A stretch of DNA of 64,000 nt. Origin: Halorientalis sp. LT38. Lineage in GTDB: Archaea > Halobacteriota > Halobacteria > Halobacteriales > Haloarculaceae. Both the position numbers and the translations under genes were made by a program. Below the pieces are notes generated by a model. The model was given only the letters and a program-made list of their open reading frames with translations, did no database searches and was not told where the DNA came from. The DNA lies in contig NZ_JAYEZN010000001.1 of assembly GCF_037031225.1 (NCBI RefSeq), positions 620,001 through 684,000 of the forward strand. Reading direction: 5' to 3'. Of the stretch, positions 36,723-46,058 are shown piece by piece; positions within the stretch are counted from its first letter, which is position 1, and each line of letters begins with the position of its first letter.

Positions 36723-36743
36723 CGATAGAGCGGTGCTCTATCG
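36723..36743. terminator. Hairpin between convergent genes
   Basis: A perfect 9-bp inverted repeat, CGATAGAGC and GCTCTATCG, with a 3-base loop (GGT). It sits between the convergent PEBP and SCP2 genes. No T-run follows on either strand, so a terminator role is only probable from position; it could also be a binding site. Confidence 0.4.
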
Positions 36744-36760
36744 GCGTTCGAGTGGACTCC

Positions 36761-37270
36761 TCAGTACTCTTCGTCTGCGAACACGGAATCGACCTCCGTC
36801 GCACACTCGGTGAGCAGCGTCGCGGCGTCGGAGTACTGGAGGATCTTCTGCATGTCGCCGTCCAGCTCGAACTTGCCTGACATCATGCCGTCGACGGCGC
36901 CGATGTTGCCCTTGGTCAGTTCGACCCAGTTGTCGTAGGTACCGGTGAGCTTGAAGCCGTTGTCGACCTCGTCCTCGGACTCGATGAGGTAGGCGTCCGT
37001 ACACTCGCCGTCCTCGAGGCCGACGAACGTCTGGCCTGTGTGGCCCGAGGCGCCCTCCGAGACGTACTGATCGAGTTCGTCCTGGAGGTGCTCGGGCATG
37101 GCCTCGACGTCGATGTCGTCGAGAGGCATGTCGGTCATCTTGAAAATGAAGTCGCCGTTGAAGTCGACGCCCCACCCGGCGGACTTCTCGGCGTACTCCG
37201 CATTGTTGTTTACTTTCTCCTGATAGCTGTCGAACCATTCCGAACTCGGGAATATGAGTCCATCTGCCAT
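36761..37270 (-). CDS. SCP2 sterol-carrier-like domain protein
   Basis: A 169-residue cytoplasmic protein with an SCP2-like fold: FPSSEWFDSYQEKVNNNAEYAE (in part), VDFNGDFIFKMTD, then DAYLIESEDEVDNGF, TYDNWVELTKGNIGAVDGMMSGKFELDGDM (in parts) as the typical lipid-binding tail. Haloarchaea lack sterols, so the ligand is another lipid or acyl group. A CTTTTACTAGG box lies about 30 bases upstream of the ATG. Confidence 0.85.
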   Translation of the reverse strand: MADGLIFPSSEWFDSYQEKVNNNAEYAEKSAGWGVDFNGDFIFKMTDMPLDDIDVEAMPEHLQDELDQYVSEGASGHTGQTFVGLEDGECTDAYLIESEDEVDNGFKLTGTYDNWVELTKGNIGAVDGMMSGKFELDGDMQKILQYSDAATLLTECATEVDSVFADEEY

Positions 37271-37424
37271 AGCATCACCACTTGATACCCAACCCTAGTA
37301 AAAGTTCACGCGCAAATCTACGGGTGCTTTTTAACGGCCCCCAAATCACGGGGTGGCCAAGTACCCCCCTCCCGCGTCGGTCGAACCCCCACGGATTTAG
37401 TTCGGGGGTGCCAACTGGTGTCCA

Positions 37425-38582
37425 ATGCTTTCCGGAGTGAACGTCGCGCTCGGCGTCACCGGCTCCATCGCCGCGGTCAAGACCGTGGAGCTGGCACACG
37501 AGCTCCGCCGACAGGGGGCCTCGGTCAGGGGCGTGATGACCGACAGCGCCCGCGGGATCGTCCACCCGTGGGCCGTCGAGTTCGCCACCGAGAACCCGGT
37601 CGTCACGGAGATCACCGGCAGCGTCGAGCACGTCGAACTCTGCGGTCGCGACGGGTGGGCCGACGTGCTCCTGATCGCGCCGGCGACCGCCAACACCGTC
37701 GGGAAACTCGCCGCGGCGATCGACGACACGACGGTGACGACCTGCGCGACGACCGCCCTGGGGGCGGACGTGCCCGTCGTCGTCGCCCCCGCGATGCACG
37801 AACCGATGTACGACCACCCCGGCGTCCTGGAGACGATCGAGAAAGTCGAGTCCTGGGGCGTCGACTTCGTCGATCCCCGGATCGAGGAGGGGAAGGCCAA
37901 GATCGCGACCGAGGAGGCCATCGTCACCGCCACGGCCCGGGCGGCGACGCCGGACCCACTCGAGGGGCAGCACGTGATCGTCACCAGCGGCGCCACCACC
38001 GAGTCCGTCGATCCGGTCCGGACGCTCTCGAATCGCGCCTCCGGCCAGACAGGCCGGGCCGTCGCGCGGGCCTGCCACGTGCGCGGGGCCGACGTGACGC
38101 TGGTCCACGACGGTGACTCGGTCCCCTACGCCGACGTCGAGACCGTCGAGAGCGCAGCGGAGATGCTCGACGCGGTCCAGGCCGAGGCCGACGACGCCGA
38201 CGCCCTCGTCTCGGCGGCGGCCATCTCCGATTACACCGTCGAGGCGGCCGACGAGAAGATCAGATCGGGGAAGGAGGAACTGACCCTCTCGCTCTCGCCG
38301 ACGCCGAAGCTCATCGACGCCGTCCGGGACGCTCACCCCGATCTCGCCATCGTCGGGTTCAAGGTGGAGACGGAGGGCGGCGACGACGAACTGGTCGAGC
38401 GCGCCCGCGAGACGATGAACCGTGCGGGCCTGTCCTTCGTCGTCGGCAACCGCGCGGACGTGATGGGCGACGTGGAGACCCGGGCGCTCCTGGTCCGCGC
38501 CGAGAGCGCCGAGGAGTACGCCGGGAGCAAGGCCGGACTCGGCGCGCGCGTCGCCGAGGAACTCGCGAGCGAACTCGACTGA
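37425..38582 (+). CDS. coaBC: Bifunctional CoaBC (phosphopantothenate-cysteine ligase / decarboxylase)
   Basis: A 385-residue enzyme of coenzyme A synthesis. The flavin decarboxylase half has LGVTGSIAAVKTVELAHELR, APATANTVGKLAAAIDD and VAPAMHEPMYDHP. The ligase half has VTSGATTESVDPVRTLSN(R), SAAAISDYTVE and LVGFK-type VGFKVETEGG. Archaeal CoaBC ligases use CTP or ATP. ATG 37425 lies about 28 bases after ATTTAGTTC, fitting a leaderless start. Confidence 0.95.
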   Translation: MLSGVNVALGVTGSIAAVKTVELAHELRRQGASVRGVMTDSARGIVHPWAVEFATENPVVTEITGSVEHVELCGRDGWADVLLIAPATANTVGKLAAAIDDTTVTTCATTALGADVPVVVAPAMHEPMYDHPGVLETIEKVESWGVDFVDPRIEEGKAKIATEEAIVTATARAATPDPLEGQHVIVTSGATTESVDPVRTLSNRASGQTGRAVARACHVRGADVTLVHDGDSVPYADVETVESAAEMLDAVQAEADDADALVSAAAISDYTVEAADEKIRSGKEELTLSLSPTPKLIDAVRDAHPDLAIVGFKVETEGGDDELVERARETMNRAGLSFVVGNRADVMGDVETRALLVRAESAEEYAGSKAGLGARVAEELASELD

Positions 38583-38655
38583 GGGTTCTGCGGGTCGGTT
38601 CCCGGACGCCGGGAACGTTCGGCGGGTTTTTCCGCTGGCACGGACATGTCAGAAC

Positions 38656-39111
38656 GTGAGCGACGCGAACGCGACCATCCGGGTCGAGGGCCGGCGACAG
38701 CTACTGCTCCCGACGGCGCTCGACGCGTGCGACGGGTTCGAGCCGGTCCGCTCGGACGCGAGCATGCACTGTGACGACAGCGGCCCCATCGACGGCCCCT
38801 GGACCGGACTCGACGTGGGATCGCTCCTGGCGGCCGCCGACGGCGCGCCCGACGCGACGCACGTCCTGTTAACCTGCCGGGACGGCTACCGCGTCTGTCT
38901 CCCCGTCGCCGACGCGCTCTCGGCCGTCCTCGCCTACCGGCAGGACGGGGAGCGGCTCGGCCCCGAGGGCATCCGCGTGGTCGGTCCGGCGATTGGCAGC
39001 GGACGGAGCGCACAGGGGATCGCCCGGATCGAGACGGCGACCCTCGAGTCGGGTGCAGACCCGACCGATCTCGAACGCCTGTCGCCCGAGGAGCCGCTCG
39101 AGACGGCGTGA
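38656..39111 (+). CDS. Small protein with a molybdopterin-binding oxidoreductase-like fold
   Basis: A 151-residue protein with GTG start. WTGLDVGSLLAAADGAPDATHVLLTCRDGYRVCLPV (in parts) and LAYRQDGERLGPEGIRVVGP match the sulfite-oxidase-type Moco domain shape. A candidate cofactor Cys is in SMHCDDSG. It is much smaller than catalytic members and has no dimer domain, so it may bind Moco without being a full enzyme, or be a relic. It sits between coaBC and an SDR gene. Confidence 0.55.
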   Translation: MSDANATIRVEGRRQLLLPTALDACDGFEPVRSDASMHCDDSGPIDGPWTGLDVGSLLAAADGAPDATHVLLTCRDGYRVCLPVADALSAVLAYRQDGERLGPEGIRVVGPAIGSGRSAQGIARIETATLESGADPTDLERLSPEEPLETA

Positions 39112-39167
39112 GGTTTCGGGGCTGAAACCGCCGGAACGTCTTTGCCGGGCAGGTCCGAGCTACGTCC

Positions 39168-39941
39168 ATGCTCGAGGACGTCACCGCGTTCGTCACCGGC
39201 GCGAGTCAGGGCATCGGTCGCGAGACGGCGATCGCGCTCGCCGACCACGGCGCGAACGTCGCCCTCGCCGCCCGGAGCGACGGCATCTACGAGACCGAGG
39301 CACTGATCGACGACCCGGAGCGGACGCTGGCGGTCGAGACGGACGTGACCGACGAGGACTCGGTCGCGGCGGCCATCGACGAGACCGTCGAGCGGTTCGG
39401 CGGCCTCGACTGTCTCGTCAACAACGCGGGCATCGCCGGGCCGGTCCAGCCCTACGACCGGCTCGAGGAGGCCGACTGGGAGCACGTGCTCGACGTGAAC
39501 CTGATCGGCGTGTGGCGCTGCGTGAAACACGCCGGCGAACACCTCCGGGAGAGCGACCAGGGGAGCGTCGTCAATATCGGCTCGATCGGCGGGAAGCGAC
39601 CGTACGCCAACCGGACTCCCTACGCCGCCTCGAAGATGGGACTCGTGGGGCTGAACCGGACGCTGGCCGTCGAACTCGGCCGGGACGACGTGACGGTCAA
39701 CGTGATCCAGCCCGGCCCCGTCCAGGGCGACCGCATCGACGAGGCGATCCAGGGGCAGGCAAAGGTCGCGAATATGGAGAACGCCGAACCGGCGAGTCTC
39801 GGCGCCGACGACTTCGCGCTGCCGGAGTACTTCATCGACCCCGCTGACGTGGCCGCGCAGGTCGCGTACCTCGCCGGCCCCCACGCCCGGAAGATCACGG
39901 GCCAGGAGATCGTCGTCGACGCCGGCGGCACCTGTTACTGA
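39168..39941 (+). CDS. Short-chain dehydrogenase/reductase
   Basis: A 257-residue SDR. It shows TGASQGIGRE (cofactor loop), CLVNNAGIAG, a Ser in VNIGSIGG and the catalytic YAASK (YxxxK). VIQPGPVQGDRID and the end TGQEIVVDAGGTCY are typical. After the loop the acidic/basic pattern AARSDG suggests NADP or NAD is undecided. Substrate unknown. It converges with the LLM gene. Confidence 0.9.
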   Translation: MLEDVTAFVTGASQGIGRETAIALADHGANVALAARSDGIYETEALIDDPERTLAVETDVTDEDSVAAAIDETVERFGGLDCLVNNAGIAGPVQPYDRLEEADWEHVLDVNLIGVWRCVKHAGEHLRESDQGSVVNIGSIGGKRPYANRTPYAASKMGLVGLNRTLAVELGRDDVTVNVIQPGPVQGDRIDEAIQGQAKVANMENAEPASLGADDFALPEYFIDPADVAAQVAYLAGPHARKITGQEIVVDAGGTCY

Positions 39942-39956
39942 GCGGGCCCGCGTCGC

Positions 39957-40985
39957 TCACCGCGGGTCGATCCCGACCGCGTCCGCGAGCAACTCGTGCG
40001 AGCGCAGCGCGACCTCGTGGCTGGGGAGGACGTGCTGGATCATCACCTCGTCGACGCCCACGCGGTCGGCGAGCTGTTCGAGAATTTTCGCCATGGTCTC
40101 CGGACCGCCGGAGACGGCGCGGGGCCACGCTCCCTCGTCGAGGGAGGCCGGCGTCGGATCGGGCACGCCGCCGAGTTCGTCGATGGCTTCCTCGACCGAC
40201 GGTCGCGTCCCGACGACGCCCCGCTGCATCCGCTTGTAGGTGGCCTCGGCGACGGCCCGGAGCCGCGCGGCGTCCTCGTCGGTCTCGGCCGCGACCGCGT
40301 TGACGGCGACCATCCCTCGGGGTTCGTCGACCCCACCGGCCAGCGGCGAGGGCTGGAACTGCTCGCGGTAGGCCTCGAAGGACTGGGTGGCGAGTTCCGG
40401 ACGGATGAAGGCCGCGAAACAATAGGGCAGCCCCAGTTCGGCGGCGACCGCAGCGCTGGAGGGACTGGAGCCGAGGACCCAGGGCGCGGGTTCGGCTGCC
40501 CCGGACCCGGCGATCTCCAGGTCGCTGTAGGCGTGCTCGTCCGGGTAGTCGTCGTAGAGGTGGTTCACGACGGCCCGGATCTTCTCGGCGTGATCCTGGT
40601 CGGGGTTCCGGACGCGGCGCTCGGTCCCGAGTGCGCGGTCGGCCGCCGGCGAGCCGTTGGCTCTCCCGAGACCCGCGTCGATCCGACCGGGCGCGAGCGC
40701 GTCCAGCGCGCCGAACAGCTCTGCGACCTTGAACGGGCTGTAGTGGTTCAGCAGGACCGCGCCGGACCCGAGCCTGATCGCGTCGGTCTCGGCGGCGAGG
40801 TGGCCCAGCAGGACCTCGGGTGAGGTGCCGGCGATCCGGTCGGCCATGCCGTGGTGTTCGGCGACCCAGAACCGCTCGAAACCGAGGCGTTCGGCCTGTT
40901 TCGCCGCTGCGACCGTGTTCGCGTACGCCTCTGTCGCGGTGCCGTCGTCGGGGACCGGCGAGAGATCCACTGCGGAGAGGTTCAC
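39957..40985 (-). CDS. LLM-class flavin-dependent oxidoreductase (luciferase-like)
   Basis: A 342-residue TIM-barrel flavoprotein of the bacterial-luciferase-like type. Marks are LSPVPDDGTATEAYANTVAAA, FERFWVAEHHGMADRIAGTSPEVLLGHLAA (in parts), IRLGSGAVLLNHYSPFKVAE and APWVLGSSPSSAAVAAELGLP. The group closely matches the haloarchaeal and bacterial LLM enzymes that use FMN or F420. I start at GTG 40985; a second GTG (Val6) is possible. Located between an SDR and the last Mrp gene; 38 bases separate it from the Mrp operon's end. Confidence 0.88.
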   Translation of the reverse strand: MNLSAVDLSPVPDDGTATEAYANTVAAAKQAERLGFERFWVAEHHGMADRIAGTSPEVLLGHLAAETDAIRLGSGAVLLNHYSPFKVAELFGALDALAPGRIDAGLGRANGSPAADRALGTERRVRNPDQDHAEKIRAVVNHLYDDYPDEHAYSDLEIAGSGAAEPAPWVLGSSPSSAAVAAELGLPYCFAAFIRPELATQSFEAYREQFQPSPLAGGVDEPRGMVAVNAVAAETDEDAARLRAVAEATYKRMQRGVVGTRPSVEEAIDELGGVPDPTPASLDEGAWPRAVSGGPETMAKILEQLADRVGVDEVMIQHVLPSHEVALRSHELLADAVGIDPR

Positions 40986-41023
40986 GGCCGGATTCGGGGC
41001 CTGCGGCGGATAACGGGTTCGGC

Positions 41024-42772
41024 TCAGAGGACGACGACGGCGGCCGCCAGCCCGACGACGACGAGCAGGACGCCGAAGCCGATGGTGTCCTCGACGGTGA
41101 CCCGCTCGACGAGCCCCTGGTCGAGGGTCGTCCGCGGGTCGCGCACGAGCCGGATCGTCGCCCGGGTCAGCCCCACGGCCGCGCGGTCGACCGCGGCGTA
41201 CAGTTCGGTGACGCCGACGACGAGCCCGCGGGTCCCGTACAGGGCGCCGGGGTTGTAGAGGCGGTCGACGTCCGGGATCTTCCCGACCCGGGAGAGGGGC
41301 GTCTTGAGGAGCACGAAGCCGATCACGCCGGCGGCCGCGAGCGCGACGCCCTCGATGAGATGGGAGAAGCTGAAGGGGTGGAACTCGGTCCCGCCGAGGA
41401 CCGCGTCCAGTCCGTGGACCTCGGTGATACCCGGCAGAATCTCGTACAGCGCGGGCGGGTAGAGCCCGAAGAGGATACAGAGTCCGGCGACGGCGACCAT
41501 CGGAACGCTCTGGCCGAGGCTGGCGTCCTTCACGGTGCCCTCGTACTCGCCGTGGATGAAGGCGTAGTAGCCGAGTTTGATGAAGGAGAGGAAGGTGCCG
41601 ACCCCGCCGGCCAGCAGCAGGTACCAGAGCAGGTCGTAGTGTTTGTAGTGGGCGGCGACGATCACCATCCCCTTCGAGACGAAGCCGTTGAACCCGGGGA
41701 AGCCGGCGATCGAGAGCGCTGCGACGAAGAAGGTGATGGCCGTGATGGGCATCTGCCGGCCAAGACCGCCGACCTTCTTCAGGCTCTCCTGTCCCGTGCG
41801 GTAGATGACCACGCCGACGGTCATGAACAGCAGGCTCTTGTAGAGGATGTGGTTGAAGACGTGGCCGAACGCGCCGGCCGTCGCCAGGTGGCCGGCGATG
41901 CCGACGCCGGCGACCATGTAGCCGACCTGGGACTGGATGTGGTAGGAGAGGAGCCGACGCATGTCGTTCTGCAGGAGCGCCATCGAGGCGCCGAAGACGG
42001 CCATCGCGCCGCCCATGTACGCGACGGCGAGTTCGCCCTCGGGGAAGGCGCGGAAGAGCCCGTAGACGCCGGTCTTGGTGGTGAAGACGCACAGGAAGAC
42101 GCTCGCCGCGACGTGCGGTCGCGGGTAGGTGTCGGGCAGCCAGGCGTGAAGGCCGACGAAACCGACGTTGACGCCCATCCCCAGCGCCGCCAGGACGGGC
42201 GCGACCGGGCCGGCCATCCCGCCCTCGGCAGCGCTGAACAGGAAGGAGCCGACCTCGGCGAAGTGCCAGATCACCGCCCCGAGCAACAGGGTCCCGCCGA
42301 TCCCGTGCAACAGGGCGTAGCGGAAGGCGGCGCGGACGGCCTCGCCGCCGTAGTACCAGACGAGCAGCGTCGAGGTGACGGCCATCAGCTCCCAGAAGAA
42401 GATCAGGGTGAGCCAGTCGCCGCCGAAGACCGCGCCGAGGCTCGTCCCGACGTAGGAGAGGGCGAAGGCGGTCTGGACCGCGTCGGCGTCGCTGGCCCAG
42501 GAGTACGCGACGGCGGCCGCGCCGATGAACCCGAAGATCAGGCCCATCAGTCGCGAGAACACGTCGACGTTGAACAGGACGGCGTCGAAGCCGAACAGGA
42601 GCGTCGGCAGGTGCGCGCCCTCGGGGACGAGCCAGACGTAGGGGACGACGACCGCCGTGGCGAGGATCCCCAGCGCGTGGGCCGGGCCTCGGCCGAGGTA
42701 CTTGCCGACGACCGGCAGGGCCAGTGCGGCGAGCACGACCGGGACGAACGGTGGGAGGACGGGATCGACCAT
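41024..42772 (-). CDS. mrpD3: Mrp/Mnh antiporter NuoL/M-like subunit (third antiporter subunit)
   Basis: A 582-residue protein with about 15-16 helices. Landmarks: LIFFWELMAVTSTLLVWYYGG (Glu of TM5), GFVGLHAWLPDTYPRPHVAASVFL in pieces (broken helix and pump region), RRLLSYHIQSQVGYM and GGLGRQMPITAITFFVAALSIAGFPG (in parts). It ends with extra helices and a hydrophilic segment. It is the last gene of the operon and its start overlaps the stop of the preceding subunit. It may play the part of the N-terminal domain of MrpA, since no complete MrpA is present. Confidence 0.86.
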   Translation of the reverse strand: MVDPVLPPFVPVVLAALALPVVGKYLGRGPAHALGILATAVVVPYVWLVPEGAHLPTLLFGFDAVLFNVDVFSRLMGLIFGFIGAAAVAYSWASDADAVQTAFALSYVGTSLGAVFGGDWLTLIFFWELMAVTSTLLVWYYGGEAVRAAFRYALLHGIGGTLLLGAVIWHFAEVGSFLFSAAEGGMAGPVAPVLAALGMGVNVGFVGLHAWLPDTYPRPHVAASVFLCVFTTKTGVYGLFRAFPEGELAVAYMGGAMAVFGASMALLQNDMRRLLSYHIQSQVGYMVAGVGIAGHLATAGAFGHVFNHILYKSLLFMTVGVVIYRTGQESLKKVGGLGRQMPITAITFFVAALSIAGFPGFNGFVSKGMVIVAAHYKHYDLLWYLLLAGGVGTFLSFIKLGYYAFIHGEYEGTVKDASLGQSVPMVAVAGLCILFGLYPPALYEILPGITEVHGLDAVLGGTEFHPFSFSHLIEGVALAAAGVIGFVLLKTPLSRVGKIPDVDRLYNPGALYGTRGLVVGVTELYAAVDRAAVGLTRATIRLVRDPRTTLDQGLVERVTVEDTIGFGVLLVVVGLAAAVVVL

Positions 42773-44559
42773 CAGACGGTCACCCCCGTCGCGCCGGCGA
42801 CGATCAGGCGGACGATCCGGAGGAAGACGGCCGCGTCGGGGACGATCCCGAGGGCGACCGAGCCCGCCGCCGCGAAGCAGATCGGGGCGAGCACGAACCA
42901 GGTCGACTCCTCGCCGATCCAGCGCCGGTGTTCCCAGTCGATGCGGCCCTCGTCACCGTGTTCGTGGTGGAGCTGTTCGGCCGTCTCGATCTTGTCCCGC
43001 AGGCCCTGTCCCTCGTGATCCTCGGCGAACCCGTGGTCGTCCTTCTGGGGGTCGTCGTCACCGCCGTCGGGCCGGAGGTCGCTGGCGGGGCCGTCCGATC
43101 CGCCGGGGGACCCGCCGTCGGTGGCGGTCCCGCGGTCGGCGAAGCGGCCGCCCAGCGGCCCCTCGACGAGGGGCTTCTCGTCGCTCTCCGTCGGCGACTC
43201 GAAGAAGGCGGTGTAGACGACCGGCCAGAAGTACGCGACGTTGAGCACGCCCGAGACCAGCAGCGCACCGGCGTAGACGACGCCGCCGGTCGAGACCGAC
43301 CCGATCAGCAGGAAGTACTTGCTGACGAAGCCGGCGACGATCGGGATGCCCGCCATCCCCGCCGCGGCGACGGCGAAGCAGCCCATGGTGATCGGCATGC
43401 GGTGGCCGATACCCGCCATGTTGGAGATGTCGTCGGTGTGGGTCTCGACGTGGAGCGCCCCGGCACAGAAGAAGAGGGTGAGCTTCATGAACGCGTGCGC
43501 GGGGATGTGCAGGAGGCCACCGACCAGCGCGTAGGCGGCGGCGTCGTTCGGCCCGGAGCCCGCGGCTGCGATCGCCCCGACCGCCAGCCCGAGGACGATG
43601 TAGGAGAGCTGACTCACCGTCGAGAAGGCGAGCCGGCGCTTGAGGTTGTCCTGCCGGAGCGCGATGACGCTGGCGACGACCAGCGTGAACGCGGCGACGG
43701 CGGCGAGGACTTCCCCCATCCCGAGGTCGCCGACGAGGCCGGGGCCGAACACGTCGAGGACGAGCCTGGCGATGCCGAAGACGCCGGACTTGACGACCGC
43801 GACGGCGTGCAGCAGGCCCGAGACTGGCGTCGGCGCGACCATGGCGTCCGGGAGCCAGGAGTGCATGGGCATCAGCGCCGCCTTGACGCCGAAGCCGCCC
43901 GCCAGCAGCGCGAAGGCGACGCGGGCGATCATCGGGTCGGCGCCGGCGAGACCTTCGATGCCGCCGGGGGTGAACGCGACCGTGCCGGTGAGCCAGAATA
44001 CCAGGACGGAGCCGGCGAAAACGGCGACCCCGCCGCCGAAGGTGTAGGCGAGGTACTTCCGGCCGGCGGCGCGGGCCTCGTCGGTCTCGTCGTGGGCGAC
44101 CAGCGGGTACGTCGCCACGGTGAGCAGTTCGTAGAACACGAACAGGACGAACAGGTTGGCCGCGAAGGCCACGCCCACGGCCGAGGAGACGCTGGCGGCG
44201 AACGCGGCGAAGTAGCGCGTCTGGTCGTGTTCGCCGAGGCCGCGCATGTAGCCCATCGAGTAGAAGCTCGTGATCACCCAGAGCAGGCTGGCGAGCAGGG
44301 CAAAGAGGAGGCCGAGCGGGTCGGCACGGAGCGTGAACTCGACGCCGGGCAGGAAGGTGCCCAGGCGCGTGGCGTAGACCGTCCCCGAGAGGACGCCGGG
44401 CACCATGCTGGCGACGAGGCCGAACTTCGCCAGCGCGGCGAGCACCGTCCAGGCCTCACGGACGTTCGGCCGGCGGCCCGACAGCAGAATCGGGACGACG
44501 GCGACAGCCGACACGAGCACGGCCGCGAGCGGTCGCAGTGAGGGCGTGATCTCGGTCAT
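42772..44559 (-). CDS. mrpD2: Mrp/Mnh antiporter NuoL/M-like subunit with acidic loop
   Basis: A 595-residue antiporter-like subunit: FVFYELLTVATYPLVAH (TM5 Glu), ALMPMHSWLPDAMVAPTPVSGLLHAVAVVKSG (in pieces) with a Lys in VVKSG, and RRLAFSTVSQLSYIVLGLAVG. After TM14 it has a hydrophilic loop of about 95 residues with GTATDGGSPGGSDGPASDLRPDGG, the same kind of peptide as in the CoxA tail, then a His-rich stretch and a last helix. Overlaps the next gene downstream by one base. Confidence 0.88.
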   Translation of the reverse strand: MTEITPSLRPLAAVLVSAVAVVPILLSGRRPNVREAWTVLAALAKFGLVASMVPGVLSGTVYATRLGTFLPGVEFTLRADPLGLLFALLASLLWVITSFYSMGYMRGLGEHDQTRYFAAFAASVSSAVGVAFAANLFVLFVFYELLTVATYPLVAHDETDEARAAGRKYLAYTFGGGVAVFAGSVLVFWLTGTVAFTPGGIEGLAGADPMIARVAFALLAGGFGVKAALMPMHSWLPDAMVAPTPVSGLLHAVAVVKSGVFGIARLVLDVFGPGLVGDLGMGEVLAAVAAFTLVVASVIALRQDNLKRRLAFSTVSQLSYIVLGLAVGAIAAAGSGPNDAAAYALVGGLLHIPAHAFMKLTLFFCAGALHVETHTDDISNMAGIGHRMPITMGCFAVAAAGMAGIPIVAGFVSKYFLLIGSVSTGGVVYAGALLVSGVLNVAYFWPVVYTAFFESPTESDEKPLVEGPLGGRFADRGTATDGGSPGGSDGPASDLRPDGGDDDPQKDDHGFAEDHEGQGLRDKIETAEQLHHEHGDEGRIDWEHRRWIGEESTWFVLAPICFAAAGSVALGIVPDAAVFLRIVRLIVAGATGVTV

Positions 44560-46058
44560 GACAGGAGCACCTCCAGCGTCGGGTCGAGCAATTCAGCGAA
44601 CGGGACGACGGCGGCGCCCAGCACCGCGGCCAGCACCGCCGCGGCGAGGACGGCGGCGTACATCCCCAGCGAGGGACGGCCGCCGTCGGCGACCATGGCG
44701 TCGGGCTGGGGGTCGGGAGTCGCGGCTGGCTCGGGTTCGGACTGGGCCGGTTCGCGGAAGTACATCCGCTCCACGAGCCGGGCGAAGTAGGCCAGGGTCA
44801 ACAGCGTCGACGCGAGGATGACCGCCGCGAGGGGCCACAGTTGCGCCTGGACGGCCCCCAGCGCGATGTAGAACTTGCCGACGAAGCCGAGCGTCGGCGG
44901 GACGCCGACCATCGAGAACGCGAGGACGGCGAACGCGCCCGCGGCGTAGGGCATCCGCTCGCTCAGCCCCTCGTACTCGCTGATCTCGCGCGCACCGGTC
45001 GCGGTGGCGATGAGGCCGGCCGCCAGGAACAGCCCGCCCTTCATGATCGCGTGGCCGAGCAGGTGGACGGTCGCGCCGATCAGCGCCGTCTCGTTCATGA
45101 TCGCGAGCCCGGCGAGCACGAGGCCGAACTGCGAGACGGAGGAGTAGGCGAGCATGCGCTTGATCTCGGTCTGGGAGACCGCGAGGACGCTCCCGGCGAC
45201 GATGCTGACGACCGCGCCGGCGATCAGCAGCGTCCGCGCGAGTTCGACCTCGGCGAAGAAGGCCGGGGTGAACACGTCCAGCGAGATCCGGACGAGGGCG
45301 TAGGCGAACGTCGTCGAGACGAGCGCGGCGATGAACCCGCTGACGCTGTCTGGCGCGCCGGCGTAGGCTTCGGGCTGCCAGGTGTGCAGCGGGAAGACGG
45401 CCACCTTGATGAACAGGCCGATGGCGATGAACGCGAAGGCGGTCTGGACGAGCGTCGAGGCGTGGCCCACTTCGGCGAGTTTGACCGAGAGGTCGGCCAC
45501 GTTGAGCGTCCCCGTGCCGATGTAGGCGTAGCCGACGCCGAGCAGGTACAGCGAGGCGCCGACGGTGCCGACGATGAGGTACTTCAGCGCGGCGACCGCC
45601 GAGCGGCCCGTCTCGCCGCTTGCGACCAGCGCGTAGGCGGTGAGCCCGGAGATCTCGATGAAGACGTACATGTTGAACACGTCGCCGGTGACCACCACGC
45701 CGGTCAGGCCGCCGACGAGCAACAGATAGGTCGCGTAGAAGGCGTTCGAGCGCGGGCCGGCCGTGCGGGCGTAGGCGAGGATGCCCAGCGAAACCGCCGC
45801 GATCAGCACGACGACGGCCGCGGAGAGGCCGTCCATCACCAGTTCGATCCCGTAGGGGGACTCGAAGCCGCCGACGACGTAGCTGATGCGGCCGTCCCCG
45901 AACGTGAGGACGGCGACGTAGCCGGCCAGCGCGACGTGGCCGAGGCCGGCCAGTACCGCGATCGGCCAGCCGGTCCGGTCGCGGACGAGGCCGGCGAACA
46001 GCACGACCACGGCGGCGACCAGCGGCAGCGCGACCAGGAACGGGACGAGGTCACTCAT
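44556..46058 (-). CDS. mrpD: Mrp/Mnh antiporter subunit D
   Basis: A 500-residue protein of normal MrpD length. It has FIEISGLTAYALVASGETG (TM5 Glu), AVFPLHTWQPEAYAGAPDSVSGFIAALVST (in pieces), KRMLAYSSVSQFGLVLAGLAI and GHAIMKGGLFLAAG. The C-terminal region holds an acidic linker (EPEPAATPDPQPD) before the last helix. Its start overlaps the end of mrpC (46051-46058) and its stop overlaps mrpD2. It is the ordinary MrpD of the operon. Confidence 0.92.
   Translation of the reverse strand: MSDLVPFLVALPLVAAVVVLFAGLVRDRTGWPIAVLAGLGHVALAGYVAVLTFGDGRISYVVGGFESPYGIELVMDGLSAAVVVLIAAVSLGILAYARTAGPRSNAFYATYLLLVGGLTGVVVTGDVFNMYVFIEISGLTAYALVASGETGRSAVAALKYLIVGTVGASLYLLGVGYAYIGTGTLNVADLSVKLAEVGHASTLVQTAFAFIAIGLFIKVAVFPLHTWQPEAYAGAPDSVSGFIAALVSTTFAYALVRISLDVFTPAFFAEVELARTLLIAGAVVSIVAGSVLAVSQTEIKRMLAYSSVSQFGLVLAGLAIMNETALIGATVHLLGHAIMKGGLFLAAGLIATATGAREISEYEGLSERMPYAAGAFAVLAFSMVGVPPTLGFVGKFYIALGAVQAQLWPLAAVILASTLLTLAYFARLVERMYFREPAQSEPEPAATPDPQPDAMVADGGRPSLGMYAAVLAAAVLAAVLGAAVVPFAELLDPTLEVLLS

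Noticed and set aside
40820-43018. Long plus-strand frame opposite the last Mrp genes
   Set aside because: Charged low-complexity mirror of membrane genes on the minus strand.
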